A DNA stretch of 64,000 nt, from NCBI GenBank assembly GCA_963565915.1, contig OY751488.1, forward strand, positions 5,084,001 through 5,148,000, written 5' to 3'. Below the pieces are notes generated by a model. That model was not told the DNA's origin, ran no database searches, and was given only the letters and a program-made list of their open reading frames with translations. The translations under genes were made by a program, and so were the position numbers. This document shows positions 10,161 through 19,270 of the stretch, in pieces. How positions within the stretch are numbered: position 1 is the first letter of the stretch; each line of letters opens with the position of its first letter. The stretch is from Entoloma clypeatum (Eukaryota; Basidiomycota; Agaricomycetes; Agaricales; Entolomataceae).

Positions 10161-10769
10161 CACAAGTTGAAGCCAAGTCCTTGCCCCTACGTTGCACGCG
10201 CTCCGACCCTCCGACCTTCCGACGCGTCCGACGTAGCTCCGACGTTTTGTCAATCAGTTCTTAACAGCTGGCAACTTACGCCACAACTCCGGACCTACTC
10301 CGACCATCTCCGTAAAGTAAAATCATTTAGGTATTTAAGCTCGTACCATACCTGTAGTTCCTCAGTTCGAATATCAACAAAGTTCACTCCTCTACTCCCT
10401 GTTCATGCCAGAGATCCTCGCCGTGGTACAATACGCCGACGACATCCTCATCTACTGTTCTTCCTCCATCGTTACCCTTCGACGAGCTCAGTACTGCGTC
10501 CGAGTCACAACTCCGACGTCGTCTGACCATTTCCACGTCAACGTGTCTCTCACCGAGATCTTTCCGAGAACCTCCGCATCTCCGACCTCTCCTCCGACCT
10601 CCTGAAATTGGGACACCTTATCCAACAAACGGCGGCGCAACACATACATTGAAGCCACGTCCCTCCCCTTCATTGTTCCTCCGCATTCCCGGAGTTCCGC
10701 TCCGGTCTCAGTTCTACGTCCAACCTCCGACGGACTCCGACGAAGCTCCGACTTTTCACCTACTTAACA
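10161..10769 (+). repeat. second, diverged copy of gypsy-1 LTR-like sequence
   Basis: Blocks of the preceding LTR recur in order: a TATTTAAG box near 10332, a ...GAATATCAAC block at about 10369 (compare about 10033), GGCGCAACA followed by a CATTGAAGCCACGTCC-like block at about 10634 (compare about 10152), and AGCTCCGACTTTT near 10745 (compare about 10235). TCCGAC is again dense. It may be a tandem duplication within a longer LTR or a second degraded LTR. A short stretch at 10405-10500 reads VQYADDILIY, resembling the catalytic box of a reverse transcriptase. Confidence 0.5.
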
Positions 10770-10911
10770 GTGCTACTGAGGGTACATGAGAGTGAACAAA
10801 AAAGAGGATCTGTGACATCATGTCACAGTATCATATATGTACAAAGTGTGACCCCTCCAGCCTGTAATAATCTCCGTAACAGTACTCCTGTCAGAAAAAC
10901 TATCAACCACC
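10770..10911 (+). pseudogene. gypsy-4 relic, left piece (end of RT/RNase H)
   Basis: Near the copia-2 insertion the frame reads NSTPVRKTINH and continues after removal of copia-2 and one CCACC as QARWRDSIIAHQ at 16706. That places the piece in the RNase H region of an old Gypsy element. The left edge against the gypsy-1 LTR region is uncertain. Confidence 0.5.
10907..10911. repeat. target site duplication of copia-2, left copy (CCACC)
   Basis: CCACC lies just before the LTR and recurs at 16701-16705 directly after the other LTR. Confidence 0.95.
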
Positions 10912-11223
10912 TGTTGAAGTTCCACCTGGGCGCTAGCCACAGGTGTACTGAGCAACACAGCTACAGTGTGGAAGTACTCTACACAACCGTTCTAGCCACT
11001 TACATGGTTTGGGGTGGGTGAGGCTGGTGAGAGCGGTTGAGGCTGGTGAGAGCGATGGAGCTGGTTAAGAGTCAAGAGACAACTTGTTGATATTGACAGT
11101 TTCCTGGTCTTATATACCGTACTACTGTTTGTACCAACCAAACAAGTATGTAATGAAGATATGTAAAGGTCACGTGATGTAATCTAATCTAATCTAATCT
11201 ACGTGATGGGAAAAGTTTCAACA
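10912..11223 (-). repeat. 3' LTR of copia-2
   Basis: 312 bp; on the minus strand it is the downstream LTR. It is followed internally by CCCCCCC on the + strand, the complement of the polypurine tract. Confidence 0.95.
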
Positions 11224-11298
11224 CCCCCCCATATTTAGTACATACTTCTAAATACATCTTACTTTTTCCCACATATATATATAGGTACTCTGTTTCGC

Positions 11299-11448
11299 CT
11301 AGTTTTTTATCAATCCGAAGTACGGGATAAACTTGGAAAAGAGGATTTTTCCCAGATTCTTAGTTAAAAGGTCTGCAGGGTTGTTCACTCCTTCAATGAA
11401 TTCGACCGTAATTATCCCTTCGGAGACTTTTTCTCTGACGAAGTGGAA
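11299..11448 (-). other. in-frame tail after the shared TGA of copia-2
   Basis: The 49 codons after the TGA at 11449-11451 are open to TAG and encode nearly the same tail as copia-1. Against copia-1 I count four silent changes and one replacement (Asn to Ser) in the segment compared. Confidence 0.7.
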
Positions 11449-14400
11449 TCACACGTCAATGTGCTTGGATCGCTTCTCAGTTACAGGGTTGGATGCGATG
11501 AAGACGGAGCCATTGTTATCTCCGTAGATCGGTACTGATCCGATTTGCATTCCAAGTTCGGCAAGCATGCTTCTCAGCCATGTTGCTGCGCGACTGCAGT
11601 CTGATAACGCCATATACTCTGCTTCTGTGGAAGAGAGGGCGATGGTCTTTTGCGCCGATGATACCCATGTCACTGCTCCAGACGCCAGTGATATGAAGAA
11701 GCCAGTGGTAGACCTCCTCGTGTTCTCATCTGACGCCCAGTCGGAGTCTGTGAATGCATAGATTCCTTTCCCTGAGTCGCCATCATACATTATTGCGTAA
11801 TTTTTTGTCGCTTTCAGATACCTGCAAATATCCCTAGCCACTTCTAAATGGCGTTTGGTGGGATTTGCGGAAAATTGCGACATTTTGATTACGGCAAAAC
11901 AGATGTCTGGCCTTGTTCCAATCATCAGATACAGAAGTGATCCGATGACGGATTGGTACTTTGATCGAAGTTCTGCATTGGGTTCATCTTCGGACATCAT
12001 GGGTTTGTAGCCCGTAGGAAGTGGGGTATGGGTGGCGTTAGATTCGCTCATCCCCATTCGTTCGAGTATTTTCTCAAGATAAGGTACTTGATCGATGAAG
12101 ATACGTTTCCCGCGTTGCCTTATTTGGATAGAGAGAAATTCTTTCGGTTCCCCATCAGGCACAAGGTGCCCTAGGTCCCTACATTCCCATGTGGTCATGA
12201 AGGCCTTCTTTTTCTCTAGCGTATATTCCCGGTTTGTGCCGAGAAAAGCAGAGTCGTCGACATAGATGACGGCGATTACAATTTCCCCGCTGGTACTTTT
12301 GTGAATGAACACTCCCACATCGGAGTGAAGCCGGACAAAGCCGAGCTTTTTCATAGAGGAATCAAGTTCCCTCCACCAGGCTAATGCGGCCTGCTTAAGT
12401 CCATATAGAGCTTTGAATAGTTGGTACACGAGGTGTTCTTTCCCTTTTACTATGTAGCCCTCAGGCTGTCGCATGTAAATGACTTCACGGAGCGTTCCAT
12501 AGAGGAAGGCTGATGAGACGTCCAAAAGTGTCATGAACCACCCTTCAAGGGCTGTCAATGCCAGTATTAGTCGGACGGTTTCATATCTTACGACTGGTGA
12601 GAAGATCTGATCAAAGTCGATCCCTTCTACCTGTGAAAAGCCTTTTGCGACAAGGCGTGCTTTCAGACGCCCGTCGGACTTTTCGTTATAGACCCATTTG
12701 TTCCTTAGAGCTTTCCTCCCTGCAGGCAGGGGTACTAGCTCCGTGATCACCCCGCGGCGTTTGAGCATGTCTAGCTCTTTACGTTCAGCCGCATACCAGT
12801 CTTCTTTATTTGGAAGAGGGTATATGTCTTTATGGGACATGTCGACAATGCCAACTTGGACTGATATCGCCTCCATCAGGAGGTCATTCATCCATGCCGT
12901 TTGACCGCCCAATCTCCGTCTTCGATCTAATTTTTCAAGATCAGACGCTGGAGTGTCTTCCCCATAGATGCTTCCTGGCATCTTCCGAACTCGTCGTTCC
13001 CTGATCGGTCAATCTGGTACTTGCTCGGGTTCGGGAGTGGGTACTCGCGGTTCGTCATCAGGCTCACTGGCAGGCAATTCGTTGTCTGATTCGGGTTGAT
13101 CTTGTTCAATGGGAAGTGGGTCATGAGGTGTTTCGTTGTGACTGTCGTCGTCATTGCTGCCGGTAATGAGATCCTCAAACTCATCAGCCGGCTCTGGGTT
13201 TTCCATTTCTGGGTGGTTTTCTGGCAACGGGTCAATATGGCATCTAGGGTACTTGCTTTCATCAAAGATAGCTTTCCCTCCCATGAAAATCGTGTTGGTC
13301 TCAGGATCCATGAAGCGGTATCCTTTGACCCCTGGTTTCGATCCGAGATAAATCATCAATCGGGATCTTGATTCCAGGGAGTTCCTACGTTTCTCCTTTG
13401 GGATATATACATATGCCTGACATCCGAATACTCTGACGCTAGACATGTCGGGGATCTCATTGGTCACCCTGAAGTAAGGGGTTTTCCATTCAAGACGCTG
13501 CATGGGGGTTCTGTTGTAGAGAAATGCTGCGTGTTCCAAACAGAATTCCCACCACATGGGCGGTAAGCATGCATCGAAGCGCAATGCCTGAGATTTTTCC
13601 CATAGCGTTCGATTGATCCTTTCTGCTCTACCATTCTGCTGGTGCTGATATGGGAGCGTGATATCGATCAGAATTCCATGATCGGCAAGTACATCCTTGT
13701 ATTCGTCAAATTCTCCACCTCCATCAACCCGCCACTTTTTAGGGGTAGCGGCAAATTGATTCTGGATCATCGCAAGGAATTGTTTCAGCGCCGTGATGGC
13801 GCCTGACTTCTTCCTAAGCAAGACGACCCAGACATGGGATGAAAAATCGTCCAAAAAGGTAAGGAAATATTTGTACTTATGGTACGATGCCGTGGATATC
13901 TGCTTCAAATCCGAATGGATCAAATCAAAAGGTTTGACAGCCCTTGTCATTGAGTTAGGATAAGATTGATTCGGCATTTTCCCTTTTAGACACCCCGTGC
14001 AGCTTTCCTGTGATTTCTCACGTACTAACGTTTTGGGTACTCCTTTGGTACTGGTGGGAATCTTATTGAGCGCTTGGTCATTTGGGTGGCCAAGGCGTTT
14101 ATGCCAGGTTTCAACAGTGATTTCGCTGGAGATCGCGTGGATTTGGTCATAGCGTATTTCAGTGTCTAACCAGTAAATGGTTTGTCCGATGAAATGAGGC
14201 GAAAACTGTATTTTGTTCAGCCCTTTAGAGATATTAATTTCTCCGCGCATTCCATCAACTTTGTAACCATGGTTAAGGAAGACGCCTAGGGACAATAGAT
14301 GTGTGTCCATATCCGGAATATAAAATACCGGTCGTAGGAGATGGGTTTTAGTTTCCCCATTTAGGGTATGCCGTACTGGAACGGCCCCAACTCCGAGAAT

Positions 14401-16027
14401 TTCCAGTTTCTTTCCCTTTGCAGCTGTTTGGACAAATCGCTTAGCCTTGAGAGGCCTGTAATACGCGAAGTCTTTGAACTCATGGGTAAAGTGTAATGAT
14501 GCGCCGGAATCTAAGATCCACTGAGCGCGTTCTCTCTCTTTGCAGTGTGTGCAGGACGCGGAATGTTTGATATATTTTTTGTACAGATCATCACTAAAGA
14601 GATCTATACTATCTGCATCGGTACTGGCTAATATGTATTCAAACGTCTGTGCGTGATTATTAGCGTTTCCCATTTGGTCAAGTTTGAGAGAAATATGTGA
14701 CGAACCGTCAAGTTCAATCAGCCCATCTTCGAATTGTTCCGGCCCCATCCGCTCGCTTTGATGGTCTATGTCCATCATTTTCAGTGATTCTTCTATCGAC
14801 GGGGCTACGTGACGCTGTTTAGCCGGCCTTTCGTCGATGTCAGGAATGATGGTGTCTAGGATACGAAGATTTGATCCTGAGGGGCGAGCACCAATGCCGC
14901 GCGTGAGTTTGCGGACATGGTCGTTCTTTTTCCACATGGATGGTCTTCCAGAAGGAAGCCCGGTGTACTGTGACGGAGGGGGGTTCATTCGTTGCAGGAG
15001 CGACTGCATTTTTGTGGAATCGGGCTGTGCGGTACTTGTCGTTTTCCCGCGACCAGTGACGGTGGTGAAGGATGGCGGCGGAAGAGGAGGGAAGTGAATG
15101 GCGGGAGCAACAAACTCAACCGTTTCTTCCACATGGTCGGACGTGTTGTCCGCATTGTTAGCGCTTTTCTTCTGATTGCGCCAACGTCCCTTTCCCTTCT
15201 TCTTTTCAGAAGCGGTACTTGGGTCGGCCGAGTTAGGCTGCTCGTCAGCATCGTTCTGCGAGGTACTCGGCTTCTGCTGCCTTTCCCATTTGGGGTCCTG
15301 CCCCTTTCGCTTTGTTCCGGAAATTTTCCGGGCCTGCTCATTGGACGCACGAGTAGACCCGACCGCATACTTGCGCCGGTATTCAGAGATGATGCTTTCG
15401 GCGACGGCTTTGTAGGTGAAATCGTCGGCGTCGTAGACCTGGAAAAGGGCGGTGGAGAGTGACGACCAGGCGTCGGGAATTGCATTGGCCAGGATCATTG
15501 CCTGCATCAGGTCGGGGACAACAAAGCTTGAATCGGCGAGCCGGGCGAAAAGAGACCCCAGGCGTTCAATTTCAGGCACTGGGTCGCGTCCAGATAGTTT
15601 GTAGGTGGCGGCGGCCTTGAAATCGCCGAAGATGACGGCCGGGGATACCTTGGAGTAGGCATCCTTTAGCGTTTTCCATGCGCCAAGTGCCGAGGTGCTG
15701 TCTTTGATGTGTCACCTGATCGCCTCAGAGACTTTCAGACGGATCGCTCCAAGGGCTGTGTCGTCGTCCCTGATCCAAGCCTTTTCTTCCTTGCGGAAGC
15801 TGGGCTGGTCAACAGTGGTAACCAGCACAGGGGGAGCAGCAGCAGTGGCCCCAGGGGTGGAGACCGTGGTGGTGAAGTCGGCGATGACAGGGCGGGTGAT
15901 ATCGCCAGAAACAAGGCGCCAGACTCCTTGATGAAGGAGGTAGGACTTCATCCTTTCGGCCCAGCTTTGGTAGTCAATGCCGTCGAAGACGACGATGGAG
16001 TCGAGGGCGGAGCGAGAGGTAGACATT
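11449..16027 (-). pseudogene. copia-2 gag-pol with two private TGA codons
   Basis: The frame starts at ATG 16027 (MSTSRSAL). A TGA at 15714-15712 replaces Arg in AIRRHIKD, and a TGA at 13011-13009 replaces Arg in PDRPIRER; copia-1 has Arg codons at both sites. Between the stops the frame is open and holds Gag, the DSGASLHF protease motif, WHKRLGHP, the integrase triad, the RT with YVDD and RNase H up to HIDV. Apart from these single-codon breaks, every domain of copia-1 is present in the same order. The copy is probably dead for Pol but young. Confidence 0.93.
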
Positions 16028-16376
16028 GTAGATGAATCTAAAAAAGGGTTCCCAATCAGTGATGTGTTATGAATATGATTCAAGAAAACAATTAAATGAT
16101 TCCTTATGACATATTCCCTTTAGGAATAGTGGTCACGGGAAAACCCTTTATATGTCAGAAACATATGAGGTGCGATCAACGTTTCCACATGGAGTGTACT
16201 AGGTCAATCCCCTTAGGGACGTTTCATGACAGGTACTTGTCGTAATGACGTTCCCAGGTTCATATGTGAAGAAGTAAGACTCAGAACCTAGATCTTTCGA
16301 TCGGTTCTTCGCCAGCCAGGGTAGAGTGGGCAGGTACTCGCTGTTGCCAGCGTTTCCCAAGTCCCTCTGCTATCCG
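16028..16376 (-). other. 5' leader of copia-2
   Basis: Untranslated region between primer binding site and gag, similar to 1148-1504 in copia-1. No further gene seen. Confidence 0.6.
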
Positions 16377-16388
16377 GGGCCCATAACC
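16377..16388 (-). other. primer binding site of copia-2
   Basis: On the minus strand GGTTATGGGCCC abuts the LTR, identical to copia-1. It is complementary to the initiator tRNA-Met anticodon arm. Confidence 0.85.
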
Positions 16389-16700
16389 TGTTGAAGTTCC
16401 ACCTGGGCGCTAGCCACAGGTGTACTGAGCAACACAGCTACAGTGTGGAAGTACTCTACACAACCGTTCTAGCCACTTACATGGTTTGGGGTGGGTGAGG
16501 CTGGTGAGAGCGGTTGAGGCTGGTGAGAGCGATGGAGCTGGTTAAGAGTCAAGAGACAACTTGTTGATATTGACAGTTTCCTGGTCTTATATACCGTACT
16601 ACTGTTTGTACCAACCAAACAAGTATGTAATGAAGATATGTAAAGGTCATGTGATGTAATCTAATCTAATCTAATCTACGTGATGGGAAAAGTTTCAACA
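16389..16700 (-). repeat. 5' LTR of copia-2
   Basis: 312 bp, followed by the CCACC duplication at 16701-16705. The E-box-like CACGTG is CATGTG here, a C-to-T change at a CpG. Confidence 0.95.
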
Positions 16701-16705
16701 CCACC

Positions 16706-17254
16706 CAGGCCAGATGGCGAGACAGTATAATAGCCCACCAAATTGTTGATGTCTGCCATGTACCAGGAGCCATGAACATTGCTGATGGACTGAGTCGACA
16801 ACATGAAGGATTTCCATATGAAGCCATCGACAGTAGCGACTGAACAGTCAACCCTGACTGGGAGGCAAAGGAAGGTATTGTGAACAACATCTACCAAGTC
16901 AGCCAAGAAGGAGACACAATATACAAACCTACGCGAGTGTTTTGAAGACGAGCCATTGTACACACAGGTAATTGATGCACTTGAAGGGTTGGACAATCCG
17001 GAGTCATCACTCAGGGCCCAAATCCGCACAAAGCATAGGGTGTCCCAGTACATGATCAAGGACGGGAAGCTATGGATTATAGGAGGAGGGACAGGAGCAT
17101 GGGCAAAGACACGGAGGGAGTGTATATCAAAGACAGAGGCGGTTGGAAAAGCAAGGGACGTACACGAGACGGGTGGTCACTGGCACTGAGATAGCATCAA
17201 GATCGTCATGCTCAACCTATACCATAGCCCAAAGCTGGACCAGTCCATCATAAA
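16706..17254 (+). pseudogene. gypsy-4 relic: RNase H end and integrase zinc-binding region
   Basis: The + strand reads RWRDSIIAHQIVDV, HVPGAMNIADGLSRQ and then, after stops, a long open part (about 16956-17190) with TKHRVSQYMIKDGKLWIIGG and VHETGGHWH, followed by DSIKIVMLNLYHSPKLDQS. This matches the region between RNase H and integrase in a common agaricomycete Gypsy lineage; that assignment is from memory of the family. Several stops show it is an old copy. The integrase catalytic core that should follow is missing. Confidence 0.7.
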
Positions 17255-17739
17255 GGCAATTACTTTGGCACATGCAAAATTTGAAAACATTTGATTTGGC
17301 ACATGCAAAATATGTTTTGAAAACAATTGACAAAATAATCATTTGGCAGAACACATGGCAAATGCAAAACCAAAACATTCTTAATGCCTAAATGAAATGT
17401 GAGGAATACAAATTTCCCATTACTTTCTCTTTCAACTTTTGTCCAGAGACATATGTTTTTTCCCCTCAGCAAAATATCTTATTACTTAGATGCCAAATTC
17501 TTTCAGAATATTATAGCCAAATTCAAAGTATTGCATTATTTTTCAGTGCAAAGAAAGGTTTTCTTTCTGTGCAGCCAAAGTCTTGTTCACAAAATTTTAC
17601 TTTACAAACCCTTTCTCATTATCATTTGCAGAGGCCAAAGTTTGCATTTTGTCTTGTGAAAGAAACTCCTCCTTGGGACAGTGGTCAACACAACAAGAAC
17701 ACCTGTCAAGCTGAGTACATCCATTTTGAAATCTGAGGA
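17255..17739. other. AT-rich segment replacing the integrase core of gypsy-4
   Basis: About 485 bp, visibly richer in A and T than its flanks, with no Gypsy motif. A 17-bp direct repeat (TTTGGCACATGCAAAAT) occurs at 17264-17280 and 17295-17311, and CAAAAT/ATTTTG words recur through it. I could not find convincing terminal inverted repeats or a target duplication. It may be an inserted element that also removed sequence, or unrelated filler. Confidence 0.4.
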
Positions 17740-18360
17740 CATTGACATACACACAGCCTATGCAGAGCAACAGCGTCTCAATGGTTATGCGGAAAGCATA
17801 TGCCACACCATTCAATGCAAGGAAGCGTTTGATTGAAAGATACTCAAAACGCAGGGAAAACCCATGGAATTCAAGAAGGGTGAGCTTGTACAGGTATACA
17901 GGAATGATCTAACTCACACTGTTAGCAACGACCGCAAGCTCACACCCATGTGGTCTGAACCTTGCCAAGTGAAGGACCAGAAGCTCAACTCCTACATGTT
18001 AGAGGACCACAATGGGGAAGAACTACCAGGTTCTTACCATGCTAGGAGGCTACGGGAGTTTACGCCAAGAGATGGAACAGAGTTGGCTGCAGCGGAACAA
18101 GAGAGGAAGAAACAGGAGGAGAAACAAGAAGGACACAAAGGGGAGGGACAGGAAAGTGAAGGAGAAACAGCAGGGGAAACGGCAAGGACCAGCCAGCCAA
18201 AGAAGCCAAAGAAGCCAAAGAAAGAACACCTCCAAGACACCATTTCAGATAGAGGAAGACGAAAACCAAGAGACAGGATTGGAAGGGGGACAATCACAGA
18301 GAGGGGTCTTGGAGAGGCGACGAGGACTCCGCCATGAAGAAGAGGGGAACCTGGAGTAGT
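17740..18360 (+). pseudogene. gypsy-4 relic: C-terminal end of pol
   Basis: The Gypsy frame returns with ILKSEDIDIHTAYAEQQRLNGYAE and then an open stretch from 17864 (EFKKGELVQVYRNDL, TPMWSEPCQV, SYHARRLREF) followed by a Lys/Glu/Gln-rich tail. This is the C-terminal region after the integrase in that lineage. An in-frame stop lies before 17864. Confidence 0.65.
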
Positions 18361-18451
18361 GCCAGAGGCACTACTCCGATGGTCATGTGATCCAGTGGTC
18401 AGATGTAGTAGATAGACATGTAGAGCAGACGATCATCAGAGAACAACGAGA

Positions 18452-18819
18452 TCAACCCAGACCAGACTGTCCATCATTCACCACCTCCACCTCTCCAGGA
18501 GCCGCACATTCAATGTGCTCTTCATCGCCAATACCTACACCAAGATAGTCTAGCTTTGTGTCATTGTTCATCACCAATCCAATGAAAGCTCCATGGAAAC
18601 TTGAATAATGGTTGCACATCTGCCATTGTGGCTTGACTGCGCCAGCGAGACTTGCAGCAGCGCCAGTACTAACATGCCGAGTACTGAAATGAGTATTCAG
18701 CAGTTCAAGGACACGAAAACCTACCAACTTGTGAATATCCCCACTCTTTTTCCAAGAGACACCACCCAGTAAACATCAGACAACTTGTCCATCTCCGAAC
18801 AGATTTGCTGCCATGTGTT
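18452..18819 (-). pseudogene. 3' part of an interrupted host gene
   Basis: This piece continues the frame of 24930-25310 across gypsy-2. It runs from 18819 to 18725 (NTWQQICSEMDKLSDVYW, then SLGKRVGIFTS). A 41-bp intron follows (GTAGGT at 18724, TTTCAG at 18684), then exon 18683-18452 to the stop. Phases agree through all joins. GKRVGIFTS preceded by YWVVS resembles the start of the viroplasmin/RNase H1 N-terminal domain, but the rest does not convince me. No other domain is recognised. Confidence 0.6.
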
Positions 18820-18824
18820 GAATC
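18820..18824. repeat. target site duplication of gypsy-2, left copy (GAATC)
   Basis: GAATC precedes the LTR and recurs at 24925-24929 after the other LTR. Confidence 0.95.
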
Positions 18825-19258
18825 TGTAAGGGCGACCTTACGATCCAAGACTCAAACTCAGATACTTGCAAGGGAGATCCGAAGTTTAGATTGAGCAGTC
18901 TAATAAGTAATACAACACATACCTTGCAAGGGAGATCCGAAGAGAAAGTTCTAAGGATTCCCCTGCAAGCTAGCTGCGATAAATAGTAAAATGAGATATG
19001 AAATAAGAGATAAAACGAGACACATGAATGATGAGCAATGATCGGGAGTAGCGATGAAGGATGAATGGAAACAAGATGAATGATAGTACCTGCGATCCGA
19101 CGTGCGGAGTAGCGGATGGGGGCGGAGTCGTCAGATGCGGAGAGGCGGATAAGATGTCGGAGACAGCGGATACGATCGGAGGACGTCGGAGATGGTGGAA
19201 TAGAAAGGAAAGGAGGAAAGTAAAGGAAAAGTGAAAAGTGAAAGTGGTTGCCCTTACA
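18825..19258 (-). repeat. 3' LTR of gypsy-2
   Basis: 434 bp. It contains a nearly perfect repeat of CTTGCAAGGGAGATCCGAAG (about 18865 and 18924) and, near 19089-19195, nine CGGA words at roughly 9-11 bp spacing. Confidence 0.95.
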
Positions 19259-19270
19259 TCACCCCCCCTT
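19259..19270 (-). other. polypurine tract of gypsy-2
   Basis: On the minus strand AAGGGGGGGTGA abuts the 3' LTR, just after the pol stop codon. Confidence 0.7.

Larger units (their letters stand above)
10912..16700 (-). mobile_element. copia-2: full-length Ty1/Copia element with nonsense mutations
   Basis: Two 312-bp LTRs with TGTTGAA ends flank a gag-pol frame on the minus strand. By eye the LTRs differ at one site only (CACGTG at 11171-11176 against CATGTG in 16389-16700), so the insertion is recent. The element is clearly related to copia-1 but not a direct copy: the LTRs differ in length, and the Gag linkers and many codons differ. It inserted into the gypsy-4 relic. Its frame has two private TGA codons plus the TGA shared with copia-1. 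Confidence 0.96.
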
